From contig CATNEN010000027.1 in assembly GCA_950097015.1 (NCBI GenBank), forward strand, positions 578,001 through 642,000: a stretch of DNA of 64,000 nt. The letters run 5' to 3'. A program made the translations under genes and the position numbers. This document shows, piece by piece, positions 12,201-23,680 of the stretch. Source of the stretch: Macrostomum hystrix (lineage: Eukaryota; Platyhelminthes; Macrostomidae). The notes below the pieces were generated by a model. The model saw only the letters and a list, made by a program, of their open reading frames with translations, was not told where the DNA came from and searched no databases. The first letter of the stretch is position 1; every line of letters starts with the position of its first letter.

Positions 12201-13441
12201 CCTGATTGGATGATTCTCCCTACCCCCTGATTGGATGATTCTCCCTACCCCCTGATTGCATGATTCTCCCTACCCCCTGATTGGATGATTCTCCCTACCC
12301 CCTGATTGCATGATTCTCCCTACCCCCTGATTGGATGATTCTCCCTACCCCCTGATTGTATGATTCTCCCTACCCCCTGATTGCATGATTCTCCCTACCC
12401 CCTGATTGCATGATTCTCCCTACCCCCTGATTGGATGATTCTCCCTAACCCCTGATTGCATGATTCTCCCTACCCCCTGATTGGATGATTCTCCCTAACC
12501 CCTGATTGCATGATTCTCCCTACCCCCTGATTGGATGATTCTCCCTAACCCCTGATTGCATGATTCTCCCTACCCCCTGATTGCATGATTCTCCCTACCC
12601 CCTGATTGGATGATTCTCCCTACCCCCTGATTGGATGATTCTCCCTACCCCCTGATTGTATGATTCTCCCTAACCCCTGATTGCATGATTCTCCCTACCC
12701 CCTGATTGCATGATTCTCCCTAACCCTTGATTGGATGATTCTCCCTACCCCCTGATTGCATGATTCTCCCTAACCCCTGATTGGATGATTCTCCCTACCC
12801 CCTGATTGGATGATTCTTCCTTTATTGAGTACATGCTTTCTACCTAGAAATGAACGAATAAGACATACAGAATAAGCACAAGGTACTTACCGTGTCTGAA
12901 TCTGCAAAATATCTCAAAAATCCCATTGAAAAAGCCTTCCTAAAGAGCGCACCAAAAATCCCCTCTCCAGGCGGCCCAGCCCTACCTCCCGGCCCACCGG
13001 CGTGAACGCGATAACGCCACCCAGTACCAGCTGAGCCGTTGGACTCCCTTCGTCAAGGACGTGATGGAGGACGCCATCGAGGATCGCCTAGACCAGAAGC
13101 TGTTCCCGTTCCTAGGCTCCGTGCCGCAGCGGCCTCGGCCAGGCGGCGCGGTGCCATCCCGCTACGGCCAGTGGCACCAGCAGCAGAAGGGCCCGCAGCA
13201 GAAGGCGGCCGGGCCTCGCCTAATTATCTTCTTCGCTGGCGGAGTCACCTACAGCGAGATGCGCTGCGCCTACGAAGTCAGCCAGGCTGCCAAACAGCGC
13301 AACTGGGAGGTCATCGTCGGCGGCACGCACATCCTCACTCCGGAGGGCTTCCTGGCCGATCTGAAGCGCTGCAGCCCTGAAGGTGCCCTCGAACAGGCCT
13401 CTGGCGCTGCCGCGGCTGGAGGTCCCAGCTCTGCCGCCTGA
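6252..13441 (+). CDS. unc-18: Munc18 / UNC-18 / ROP syntaxin-binding protein (Sec1 family), 5 exons
   Basis: Coding exons are 6252-6279, 8059-8762, 10998-11345, 11842-12144 and 12971-13441. They join in phase into 617 codons, close to the family's usual length of about 590-600 residues. Donors are A/GTAAGT, CAG/GTATAA, AAG/GTGAGG and AAG/GTGAAA, and every acceptor ends in AG. The first exon codes only MALKSAVSS and splices into [19 protein letters not shown], the conserved Sec1 N-terminus that contacts the syntaxin N-peptide. Further family hallmarks are [88 protein letters not shown] and [13 protein letters not shown]. It should act in the neuronal cytosol and at the plasma membrane, clasping syntaxin-1 and templating SNARE assembly for synaptic vesicle exocytosis. 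It resembles the neuronal STXBP1/UNC-18 type more than Sly1 or Vps33. The C-terminus has a low-complexity Ala/Gly/Ser tail. Introns 2-4 each carry a different tandem repeat. Confidence 0.96.
6280..8058 (+). other. Munc18 intron 1
   Basis: A 1.78-kb AT-rich intron with GTAAGT donor and CCACAACCAG acceptor. It has no long tandem array, unlike introns 2-4. A 10-bp perfect inverted repeat (arms 6716-6725 and 6739-6748, CATGCTGCCA/TGGCAGCATG) could form a hairpin. Open frames inside it (for example 7120-7353) are AT-rich with no recognisable motif. Confidence 0.75.
8775..9105. repeat. 35-bp repeat in Munc18 intron 2
   Basis: Begins just after the donor of intron 2. The unit is TTATCTGATTGCTGATCTTC plus TGATTGGCTGCAGCC. 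A longer variant block (TTATCGGTGCCGATTGTCTG through AAAATTTGCAG) occurs twice, around 8840-8900 and 9010-9070, so the array is a compound of two alternating units. Many copies carry CTGCAG or TTGCAG after pyrimidines, which resembles a run of decoy 3' splice sites. Confidence 0.9.
9106..9716 (+). other. Unique part of Munc18 intron 2
   Basis: Non-repetitive intron sequence between the two arrays of intron 2. No gene or RNA seen. Confidence 0.6.
9717..10942. repeat. 24-bp minisatellite in Munc18 intron 2
   Basis: About 51 nearly identical copies of a 24-bp unit (AGATGCCAAAGCTGCAATAG + TTTC). Divergence is confined to a few single-base changes (GCTACA for GCTGCA, AGATACC once), and the two left-end copies read AAAGATAAAAG. 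Because 24 is a multiple of 3, both strands show long open frames with an 8-residue period; these lie wholly inside the intron and are not coding. High homogeneity suggests recent expansion or ongoing homogenisation. Confidence 0.98.
11390..11766. repeat. 33-bp minisatellite in Munc18 intron 3
   Basis: About 11 copies of a 33-bp unit (CCAAAATGGTCAGTAAACCC + TCTGACCCACATT) make up most of this 496-bp intron. The period is a multiple of 3, so both strands appear open. Reading through from exon 3 stops at 11373-11375, before the array, so it is not a retained-intron coding extension. Confidence 0.97.
12188..12816. repeat. 25-bp minisatellite in Munc18 intron 4
   Basis: About 25 copies of a 25-bp unit (CTGATTGGATGATTCTCCCT + ACCCC). 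It shows only a few recurrent variants: GATTGCATG, GATTGTATG, and TAACCCC for TACCCCC. The array takes up most of the intron between the donor at 12145 and the acceptor at 12970. Confidence 0.97.
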
Positions 13442-15901
13442 GAGCTGGTAGGCTGGCAGTTATTTATCTGACAGATTCGACATTATCAATTCGTTAGTCT
13501 TTTTTATTGGTCTCTGTAGTTTAGCCTTGCTTGCACCGCTGTCTCTCTGTTTTAAGTTCACAATTTTTGTGTTCCTTTCCTCCGGCTCTGTGATAGCATA
13601 GCGGATCGCGTTTTATAGTCAGAGAGTGGCTTAGTTTAGCCCTTAATTATGTTATTTTATTTATTCTTAATATTTTCCTCTTTGAAATTGATGTTGTGAA
13701 TTAATTTCTATAATCTTATTCTATCTGAAAAAGTGCAATCTTTCCATTTTTTAACGAAAAGAAATTGTGAAAATCTACGAGCGATATTTCGTGCAATATT
13801 TTGAACCTTTTTGTCATGTAGTATGCTACTTACAGTAGTGCAAAATCACTGACATTCGATTTTTTACCATGCTTTATAAAATGTACAATGAACTTTTTTC
13901 ACTTTTGTTATAAACAATCACTGATATCCAGATAAAGTTATCTACTTATTACAAGTAAAAAACTACTAATATATTACTAATATTTTTGTTTTTTGCATTT
14001 TCAGCTTCTTCTCTTGCTAATTCTAGAGAAATATTATTTAAAAAACCCTTGCAACGACTATTAATTATAAATTAGTATATATAATTTTATCTAGTATTTC
14101 ATATACAGACGCAAGTTATTGAGTTAAAATGAATTTCCTGACCACAATCCGCCTGCGCTTCATGTCGATGCATAATATTATTTCTTATTAATATACATAT
14201 ATATATATGCGTATTATTTAACGTACACGAAAGGCTACATTTTAATTTATCGCTAAGATAATTGTACCATCCCAGAACGTCGCTGTCCCGTCGCACTAGC
14301 TTTCCCGAAAAAATTGTTATTCTATATATATTATTTGAATAATTTAATTCGCTCCGGCTTTAGTAGAGTCAATTTATAACAAAATTTGCCGGAAGAAGAG
14401 TTGAACCTGCTCCTTTATTTTAATCCTTCGCTCTTTGCGGACGTATGCTAATAGTTTCAGTTCTTACATTTTCTAAAGCGATATCGTTCTATTATTTGGC
14501 ACCAAAATTCTAAAATCAATATTTAGTACCCAGCGTCTGTTATGTTTTGTAGATATAGAATAATGAAATAGATATAAATTATCTCTCAGTGTTGTCCCTA
14601 GTGCTGGCTTTTACACACGCATACACACAACTACATATTTCGATTTCCTCTGCAACACGTTAATTATATACTAACTTGATCTTCTGCCATGACTTGAGAA
14701 TATTGGTCTTATTTCTTTTGTCTTTTATCGTCAGCATTTGGTTGGGAAAGCAGTTTTTTACATGCGCATAGCAGATGTAGTTTCAATTGTTCGACTCTAT
14801 ACTACTATTACTAGTAGTGTAATGAGCACTGCAGCTAGAGTCTTTAAATTGATTTACAGGTCAAGTTGGTCTACTATTCAGTTTAGTTGCTTGAGTACGC
14901 AAGCTTATGCATATTTATGATTATATTCCGGTTTGATAAATCAATTTCGATTTTATAGCAATTACGGATTTCAGTTTGCACTTATGAATATATAATACCG
15001 AGAGTCTGTAAATCGAATCAGAAATAATTTGATACAGTAAAGGCGGCCTCTTAAACTGTTCCTCTTAAGTCCTGATTAGTCCATTCAGAGAAAACGCGGT
15101 CTGAGAATTTGCATTTGCTCCAGGATTTGCGATCGAAAATATTTACGAAGTCCATGGTCGATGCGTGTTCTTTTCCTTTTGCAATGCCAGTGGTCTTGCT
15201 TTTTCAATACGTTTGTTCGATATAGTCCACATGAAAGAGTCAAAGCAAAGCAATTAGGTTGATTGTGACTGGTGGGTTGGGAATTATAACTGTTAAATAA
15301 TATTGGCATTTTATTGCATTTTGAATTAAGTTCTGGTGGTTATAGAAAACAACATCTTCCAATAGTGGTACGAATAGTCAATATTTAAAGCTATATTATT
15401 AATACGAGCTAGTTTTACTCGATCTAGCTGCTGAAATATTTTCGCACTCACTTCTCTTCGGCTATGCAATTGTTTTCTCTGTCCTAGGCTTTTTCGAGTT
15501 GCTGTGCACCTTGATAGCACCGATTAGATCGGTATAAATGGTGCACCTAATTCATACTTATTGCATCCCACGATGACATGTCGCGACACGCGCTTTCTTT
15601 ACTTTCTAGTTATCCACCTCTTTTGTAATTGCATGGGTTCACACTAATAAGCGTTCGAACTGCAATATCAATTTTTAAATCTACAGCGATAAATCGTCAA
15701 CTAACCTAGCTCAGCATGCTTCTTACGTAACTAATAGTTTTGAAAAATTAACAGTGCTATCTTTTAATTCCTCCCATCATACTAATTAAAAACATTCAGC
15801 TTTGTTGTACTTCAGCTGCGTTATAATGAATTGAAAACTCGAACGAATTTGGATTTCAATTTTTCTATGAAAAAGATCGCATGCAATGTCGACGAGACGA
15901 C
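13442..15901. other. Munc18 3' UTR and AT-rich intergenic region
   Basis: The stop codon is followed by AT-rich sequence that must include the Munc18 3' UTR. I could not place a convincing AATAAA signal close to the stop. No further gene or tandem array was recognised. Short open frames here have no motif. Confidence 0.5.
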
Positions 15902-15967
15902 GACCTATGAGACATGAATAACATTGCATTTAATGTTATTCATGCTCCTATTTGCTCATAGCTCTTA
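15902..15967. other. Long imperfect hairpin
   Basis: A perfect 13-bp stem (CATGAATAACATT / AATGTTATTCATG, arms 15913-15925 and 15932-15944) has a 6-nt loop. It is extended outward, after an asymmetric internal loop, by CTATGAG (about 15905-15911) pairing with CTCATAG near 15955-15961. The size is within the range of small-RNA precursors, but nothing else supports a microRNA. Confidence 0.4.
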
Positions 15968-16221
15968 AATAATGTAGATGGCTATTATGCTTAACAGCGC
16001 CACCGAACAACTAAATATTAACACTGTGCAACTGTTTCAAAATTTTTGTTGTGTATACATATGACTTCTCGCTTCTCGTTCTTTTCATTTTATCTAACGT
16101 TGACAATAAAATTGTCTTTTTGTACACTGTTACTGTTAGCCGCTTTCGTTGTGAAACTGTCACAGGTCTACAGTCAGGTTACTGTTTGGTAGTGTAGTAT
16201 ATTTTGGCAAATTGGTTTGCT

Positions 16222-16265
16222 ACAAGGACTACTAAACAACACTTTAGTTGTTTAGTAGTCCTTGT
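16222..16265. repeat. Perfect 19-bp inverted repeat, 6-nt loop
   Basis: ACAAGGACTACTAAACAAC (16222-16240) is followed by ACTTTA and then by its exact reverse complement (16247-16265). It stands alone in unique AT-rich DNA with no repeat around it. A perfect 19-bp stem is far beyond chance for one site; possible origins are a template-switch duplication or a tiny foldback element. Confidence 0.9.
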
Positions 16266-17057
16266 GTTTGCTATTCAAGAAATTAATGGCATACCTTTTT
16301 TCTCTTTTATTTAAAATTTAAAATAAAATTAGAAGTTTATAATTTTCTTAAATTTATTTATGCATTTTGGATGGTATAAAACTTAACATAATATTTATAT
16401 TTATAATTTCCGTCTGTAGCTTTAACTGTTACTATTATTAGATAACATGTAAATGTAAATATAATTTTCTTTTTGTATAGATAGTTATTTCCAAAAAATG
16501 CAAATCAAAATATAAAGATTGAAAACAACTTAAGTGCAACTAAACCTTCTAGTAAATCATTTTTATCAAATAAGCTACTATTACACTTGTTTCACAGTAT
16601 AATTTAGGCATTTTCTAAGCAAACTTTCCAATTTCTTTTTCTAAATCTTTTTTTTTACTGAAAATGATTTGTCTCTTAAATTTTTTTTCTATTTGTTCAA
16701 GTTCCAAATTTTGTGTTATGTTGCAAGCAATAATTTTTGATTGGCAATTCAATTCCTCTCTGTTAGCTAATCATCAAGATTTGAATAAATTGAATATAAT
16801 GTTCAATAAATTATAAATTGCATATTTCACCTATCAGTTGTCACTGATTGTCCCAAGAGCAAGATTGGCTTTATTTGTTCTTGCTATGACAATTCTGTCT
16901 TGGTGATATTAGGTGGATAACATACACTACTATCTAGGGGTAAACATATTGACATTGACATATTTTTGTATTAGTGTTTATCAATAGGACCTATCTCTAT
17001 AGTCTAGTGAGTTTTCAAGTGGGATATCAATTGCCACCCAACCAATTAACTGTTGCT
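16266..17057. other. AT-rich region without recognised gene
   Basis: Very AT-rich, no gene seen. A pyrimidine-containing stretch ending TTGCTATGCAG (17061) could be a 3' splice site for the small ORF that follows. Confidence 0.5.
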
Positions 17058-17462
17058 ATGCAGATCTCAGTTGCCACCCAGACCACAGCTGACCAGTCAG
17101 CTGATCTAGCTGGTCTGCGTTTTCGCCTGTGCCTGGTAACTGACCAGCTGGTGAAGCTTCGCCACGCTGCCAAGACTGTCGATTCGGACAGCAGCACCAG
17201 CAGCAGCAGCAGCAGCAACAGAGTTGTTGCTGACTTCGCTGCAATTAAAACAGAGAATTCAGCATCGAATCGCGCGATACCTGCATCAGGTCGCGTTCGT
17301 CAGCGCCAGCTGCATCGTCGCCGCCTTCAGCTGCGGCCATCCACCTTTGGCTTGTCATCGATTCTATGGCCCGGCCTCGCCGTGGCTATCTACCTGGCCT
17401 GCCTTCACCTGGCCCTTGCTGCCTGTCTTCTGTCGTCCAGAACAGCAGCAGCAACTGTGTAA
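17058..17462 (+). CDS. Doubtful small ORF with C-terminal hydrophobic segment
   Basis: A 134-codon frame starting at an ATG (17058), or possibly a terminal exon entered at TATGCAG/ATCTCAG near 17061. I do not recognise it. Its content is a Ser-rich stretch from an AGC run (STSSSSSSN), a basic stretch (RVRQRQLHRRRLQLRP), and a hydrophobic segment (ILWPGLAVAIYLACLHLALA) close to the C-terminus. That layout would suit a tail-anchored membrane protein. GC content is higher than in the surrounding DNA, as in the real exons here. Against it, antisense frames are also open over the same stretch, and no upstream exons were found. Confidence 0.27.
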   Translation: MQISVATQTTADQSADLAGLRFRLCLVTDQLVKLRHAAKTVDSDSSTSSSSSSNRVVADFAAIKTENSASNRAIPASGRVRQRQLHRRRLQLRPSTFGLSSILWPGLAVAIYLACLHLALAACLLSSRTAAATV

Positions 17463-20400
17463 TTCTTGTTACTCCATTTCTCTAAAAAGTTTTGTTTTAC
17501 TGGCTAAACCCTACTTACAGTAGTATATAATGTAGATTTTTCGCTGATCTCAGAATTAAAAGTACTTACTTAGCTACTGAATATGTGTTTTTTTAATTTA
17601 TCGATAATGACTAATGAGTTAGTTCGTATTCTAAAAATATCAATTATTGCTCATCTTTTTGTTTTTTTGCTGCTGTTTTCACGAATTGTCTTCCTTATAC
17701 TTATTCTTTTGTTGTATTTGAGTAAGCATTTAAATTGAAATTTAAAAGTATATCGTGTGCCAAATAATACCGTAGATTTTTGTTCTAACGTTAGGAGCGT
17801 AAATACAAATATTTTTTGGTCATTTTTAGACAATTGATATGTCTACTACACTACTAGTAGTACACCTATATAACATTTGCTAAATGATAATTTTTTACTT
17901 TCACAATTTTTCTAATTAATAATAAATTAATAAAATTAACAGCTGGAGTAAAAAAGAGCCACTTCCGCGTATGATTAACCATCACCGTTGCAAGTTTCAT
18001 TTCAGTCAATATTCGCTAATCACTATTCTATTGTTCATGATTCGTTCCTTAATCTCTGGCGTATTTAGTGTCCGTCATCAATATATGCGCCCTGTGTCAT
18101 GCTATCAAATTCTTTCTCTCTCTGTGTGTGTTTTTCAGCTTGTTTAGCTAGCTTTTATCATCGGATCGATGATCTAGCTTTTCGTTGTCCCGATCGCATT
18201 ACTGCGGCGACTGTTGCTATTTGCCGCGGTGAAACAGGCCATGCGGGTGTAACGGGATGCGAACAGGCTGCAGTCTGGCCTTGTTGAGGCATCATCGGTT
18301 GAGAATGTTTTCTCCAAGTCCGCATAGGCTGCATCGTCCCATTCATTCTACTGGTTGGCTTGCTTTGCATTTAGCATTTGTTTACCCTAGCGACCGTGAA
18401 GGGGTTTGATAGGGAGCTCACGGATGCTGAATCGGTCTATAACCAAATACTCCCACCGGCCCCACTTCCCTCTACTACTGTTCCAGCGGATGCCGGTTGC
18501 TCTCCATTGTGCTGTTCTCTGCATTTACGCTTGCTAGTGCGAAAGGGCCGCCCTCACAGAGCTGTCAGTCAGTCCTCTCAGCCTCCCCCCCCCGGGCTAA
18601 TGATCTGGTCCTTAGGAAGCTTAATATGCGCGATGCACGAATTGATTTTTACCTTGTTTGCAATTGCTTTGAGGAGAGAATACATAGAAATGCTTTGATA
18701 CAATGACCCGGCAACGCCCACACGCTGTGAATCACGTTTGCTCGTCTCCTCTTCCCGCATTATCACCTTGGCTACGCTTGAAGAGCTGGCTCTGCAGCCG
18801 GGGGCAAATGGGAGTGGCAGCAGCAGCAGCAAGAGTAGAGAGAGAGAGAGAGAAGCCACTACCCCCACAGCCCGCTGACAGGAAGTCAATCCCACTTCGG
18901 CTGGCTATAGGCCCTTTTATTTCCCACTGGCCTTACCCACCTGCGTGCATTAGATGAAGAGAGCTGTCCTCCCCCATCCTCTTCTCTTCTCTCCTGTACC
19001 GCAAGTTTTTTTTAGCCCCCCACCAATTCCCAACTGGAGTGAGTGTTTAGAGTACTTTGCTGGGGGACGGAGATGTGGGAGATGAAGAAGGAGCTGGGCG
19101 CCGTCAAGTCGTCCCCAGTCTCGAGCTACTCCATTTTCTTCATTTAACTTTTTCTATTGCGCTTTGTGCCACCAAATATTTGTCCAACATTTTATCAGTG
19201 CATTGATCAACCACCATTATACAAATAAGGTTCATATACAGGAGCTCGCGTCCCGAACAAAGACTGCTTATACGAGCTGTAAATTCCTCTAGCTCCATTA
19301 GTAAACAAAGACTCCCCGCGAGCGTTTAGCAAACAGCTTTTTGGCAACTTTCATGAGAGTAACGAAAGACACTTTACTTCCAATAAGATCTTGCTCGTTG
19401 ATATTTTGCCCTTATTGAAAATTGGGCCCCTTCCACTCCCCAAGAACTGGTCCACTCTCCCACTCCCACTGCCTCCCTTCTCTGCCCACGCTTTCCCCCT
19501 AAGAGATTTTTCACTGGCCAACCAGAGCAGGCTCTGGCTACAGCGGGCTGCGGAGGTGGGGTGGGCTACCTGTCAGCGCTGGCGGGTCGGCCTTTAAAAA
19601 TGCCTCCAAGCCAATGCATTCCCTCTTTCCCCTGCTAAACAACGTCGCTGTCTCGTCTCACTCTACGCTTCTATGATAAATAGATCTAATTTACCATCTG
19701 TATAATAGTGTACTTTCCTCAGGTAAGTGTTAAGCTAATAAATATAATTTGTAATAGACGTGATTCCAAGAATCCGAGAATGTTTTCCTCCGCGTGGCTT
19801 TCTAGCGCAATCGGATTTGACGTCTTACCTGGCAATATTAGACAGTTGCATTTCATGTGATGGTCTCTCCGCTGTGACAGGCGGACAGAGAGTATCCCAC
19901 AGATCTAATACTGTCAGGTAATGATGTCTGACGGAGGAATGACCGCCGAATTTCAGTCTTATAGTACTAAAACTGTCAATAATAAACTGCTCACGAGACT
20001 CATCAAATAAAACAGTCAACTGTCAAAGTCTATCTAATCAAATAATTTTTCCTTTCTGATGTGTTCGTTGTGTCTTTTATTTTGCCTTTGGATCTATAGG
20101 CTTCCGCTTCGTGACTTCTGTCGTGCATCGCCTATGTCGCAATGGCTTTAGCCTTACTTGCAGTCGAGAATAGCATAGACTTGAAGCTCATGCAGGCTGA
20201 GAATAAAGGGACAAAAAAGCTTGGAGCGAGAATGGGAAGCTATTCTTCTTGCAGGATTGGGATTTGGGAAGTGGGACACGGGATTGTGCAAGCACCAGCT
20301 GCTGCCCCCCCACGCCTGCAACTCCCAGATCTCCCATTGTGTTTGGACAGCGGGGGGCTGCTGCTAAAGGCTTTTTGTTGGTAATGCAGGATTGAAGAGA

Positions 20401-20955
20401 ACTGGGAGTCGGCGGGAGTGCCGCGTTTCCAGGGGCAACGCGAGTTTGCGTCCCACGCCCCAAAATCCCAGGCTCCAAGCGTCTCTCCCACTGACTCTAT
20501 TTGGGGAGAATTTTTTGTCCTATTTTAAGCCTCCCAAACTCGTACACTGGGCCATAGAGCCATATAGATCCGGCCTCAAACTGCTTCGCAATCTCCACCC
20601 TGCTTAGGCGGAGTGAACTCAAGTATAGAAAATTGAGTCTCTCTACCCACCAAATCCTTCCCGCTAACCCCGCTTTCACCTCCCAGGAATGTGTCCACGG
20701 AGGTAGAATGTGAAACCGCTTTCAAAATAATTCTCTTCAACAGCTCTAACGCTTTCATACCTCAAAAAGCGGAACTTATTTAGGGGGATGAAAATGCAGC
20801 AGCGAAGACAAGAGAAAAAACTGCATGGTGCGGGACAGGGCTAAAGACACGCTTGCACTAAACAATAATGCAAATCAGCGGCTACTGGGCATTTGAAATT
20901 GTGGAAACACAAACCCACTTTTGGATTCACCGGTTTGGTCAAAAATTAACTATTG
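17463..20955. other. Mixed-composition intergenic region
   Basis: Unique sequence, AT-rich to about 18.0 kb and then GC-moderate to about 20.8 kb with short C-, G- and GA-rich runs (for example AGAGAGAGAG near 18838-18850). Many short open frames exist, none with a recognisable domain. The moderately GC-rich part resembles 23.9-24.6 kb and 48.2-48.7 kb in texture and could be regulatory or undetected 5' exon DNA, but nothing specific can be named. Confidence 0.4.
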
Positions 20956-20965
20956 GGATATTGAT

Positions 20966-21775
20966 GCACCAGTTCCCACTCCTTCAGCTCCCATTCCTTC
21001 AGTTCCCACTCCTTCTGTTCCAATTCCTTCAGTTCCCACACCTTCAGTTCCCATTCCTTTAGTTCCCAAACCTTCAGTTCCCACTCCTTCAGCTCCCATT
21101 CCTTCAGTTCCCACTCCTTCAGTTCACATTCCTTCAGTTCCCACTCCTTCAGCTTCCATTCCTTCAGTTCCCACTCCTTCAGTTCACATTCATTCAGTTC
21201 CCACACCTTCAGTTCCCATTCCTTTAGTTCCCACACCTTCTGTTCCCATTCCTTCAGTTCCCACTCCTTCTGTTCCCATTCCTTCAGTTCCCACTCCTTC
21301 TGTTCCCATTCCTTTAGTTCCCACACCTTCAGTTCCCACTCCATCAGTTCCCACTCCATCAGTTCCCACTCCTTCAGTTCCCACTCCATCAGTTCCCACT
21401 CCATCAGTTCCCACTCCATCAGTTCCCACTCCTTCAGTTCCCACTCCATCAGTTCCCACTCCATCAGTTCCCACTCCTTCAGTTCCCATTCCTTCAGTTC
21501 CTACTCCTTCAGTTCCCACTCCTTCAGTTCCCACTCCTTCTGTTCCCATTCCTTCAGTTCCCACACCTTCTGTTCCCATTCCTTCAGTTCCCATTCCTTC
21601 AGTTCCCACTCCTTCTGTTCCCATTCCTTCAGTTCCCATTACTTCAGTTCCCACTCAACCAGTTCCTACTCCTTCAGCTCCCAAAAGTTCAGTTCCCACT
21701 CCATCAGCTCCCAAAAGTTCAGTTCCCACTCCATCAGCTCCCAAACCTTCAGTTATCAATCCATCAGTTCCCACT
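20966..21775. repeat. 15-bp (30-bp) minisatellite, CAGTTCCCACTCCTT
   Basis: About 54 copies of a 15-bp unit, alternating as CAGTTCCCACTCCTT and CAGTTCCCATTCCTT over most of its length. In the middle (about 21335-21480) a CCATCAGTT variant has been amplified. The plus frame reads repeats of [10 protein letters not shown] for about 270 codons, but it has no ATG at a sensible place and no splice context. I treat it as a by-product of a period divisible by 3. Confidence 0.96.
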
Positions 21776-22512
21776 CCTTTTTTGCATCATAGTTCGCAGT
21801 TCAATTCCAACAAAGACACAAAATTTAGCAAGACCCAACTTGACAGTCAATTAAGTTTGAAAAAGAACGAATTGCAGAGTGAAAGAGGCAAGTTGAATGG
21901 GTCGCTATTATCAGTCTATACTACGAGCGTATTATATGCGGAATTCGCATTAGTAAGAATAGCATTATAACTGTTCCTGACCCAACCAACACTCGCAGAC
22001 CCACTGACTGGCGTTATCAGTCTTGCTTGTGCTCTTTTGCGATCAACCAACCCCCCACACCTTCACCGAGCACAGACTGTTCTCAACGCACGCGCCAGCA
22101 GGCGTTGATACTGGCGGAGGCCTGCAAAATAGAAATGGAACTCAACTCACAACTTAAAAAAAACTGCTCCAAGAGACTGCCGAGTGAGTCAGGTCTCTAA
22201 TCGTAATTTTTTCTGTGAGTAGTGACCAAATTACGAGCTGATTCTTGTGTAAGCCAAAAATGTGCTTTATCTTAGTTGGACTGAATTGAGTTAAGACAGA
22301 TTTTGTTGCAGTCGGGCCTCACTCAAACTTGCCACACATCCGGGTCGCACTAAAGCAAAATCATTGCACTGCGACTCTGCTACAACATTTTACGTTTTTT
22401 GTATTGTAGCAATTGGTTAAAAAAATCTCATTTAGATTTTAAACTTTATTAGCACACCTTTGATAGTCAAGCATCAGCTCAGTCAAACTCAAATAATTTT
22501 GTGACTACGAGC
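21776..22512. other. Unique spacer
   Basis: Non-repetitive sequence between the 15-bp and 6-bp arrays. No gene or RNA recognised. Confidence 0.6.
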
Positions 22513-23680
22513 GCGTATTGTCACTGTCACTGTCACTGTCACTGTTACTGTCACTGGTACTGTCACTGTTACTGTCACTGTCACTATCACTGTCACTGTT
22601 ACTGTCACTGTCACTGTTACTGTCACTGTTACTGTCACTGTCACTGTCACTGATACTGTCACTGTCACTGTCACTGTCACTGTTACTGTTACTGTCACTG
22701 ATACTGTCACTGTCACTGTTACTGTCACTGTCACTGTCACTGTTACTGTCACTGATACTGTCACTGTCACTGTTACTGTCACTGTCACTGTCACTGTTAC
22801 TGTCACTGATACTGTCACTGTCACTGTTACTGTCACTGATACTGTCACTGTCACTGTCACTCCCGATAATATCCTAATCTTTATTCCCCCATCCAAATTA
22901 TTATTCCCCATTAGAATATCCAAATCCAACTTCTCAAATACTTAATCCTCATTCTTTGTCACTGTCACTGTTAGTGTCACTGATACTGTCACTGTTAGTG
23001 TCACTGATACTGTCACTGTTACTGTGACTGATACTGTCACTGTTACTGATACTGTCACTGTTACTGTCACTGATACTATCACTGATATTGTCACTGTTAC
23101 TGTCACTGATATACTGTCACTGATATTGTCACTGTTACTGATACTGTCACTGTCACTGATACTGTCACTGTTACTGTCACTGATATTGTCACTGTTACTG
23201 TCACTGATATTGTCACTGATACTGTCACTGTTAGTGTCACTGATACTGTCACTGTTACTGTCACTGATATACTGTCACTGATATTGTCACTGTTGCTGTC
23301 ACTGATATACTGTCACTGGTACTGTCACTGTTACTGTCACTGTTACTGTCACTGATACTGTCACTGGTACTGTCACTGATACTGTCACTGTTACTGTCAC
23401 TGATACTGTCACTGTTACTGTCACTGATACTGTCACTGGTACTGTCACTGATACTGTCACTGTTACTGTCACTGATACTGTCACTGGTACTGTCACAGAT
23501 ACTGTCTCTGTTACTGTCACTTTTACTGTCTCTGTCACTGTCACTGTTACTGTCACTGTCAGTGATATACTTTCACTGATACTGTCACTGATATACTTTC
23601 ACTGATACTGTCACTGATATACTTTCACTGATACTGTCACTGATATACTTTCACTGATACTGTCACTGATATACTTTCGC
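22513..23680. repeat. TGTCAC hexamer microsatellite in two blocks
   Basis: Block 1 (22513-22862) is mainly (CACTGT)n with TTACTG and GATACTG interruptions. Block 2 (about 22958-23680) is richer in GATAC and GATATACTG variants and ends in five copies of a 26-bp unit built on GATATACTTTCACTGATACT. The blocks are separated by about 95 bp of unique sequence (22863-22957). Open frames reading TVTVTV or SLSLSL are by-products. Confidence 0.97.

Noticed and set aside
18158-18370. 70-codon minus-strand frame rich in Met/Gln/Pro
   Set aside because: Considered as an exon of a regulatory protein, but no splice partners or recognisable motif were found.
20921-21970. 349-codon plus-strand frame repeating [10 protein letters not shown]
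   Set aside because: No proper ATG, no splice context, and the open frame follows from the 15-bp period. The reverse strand is equally open.
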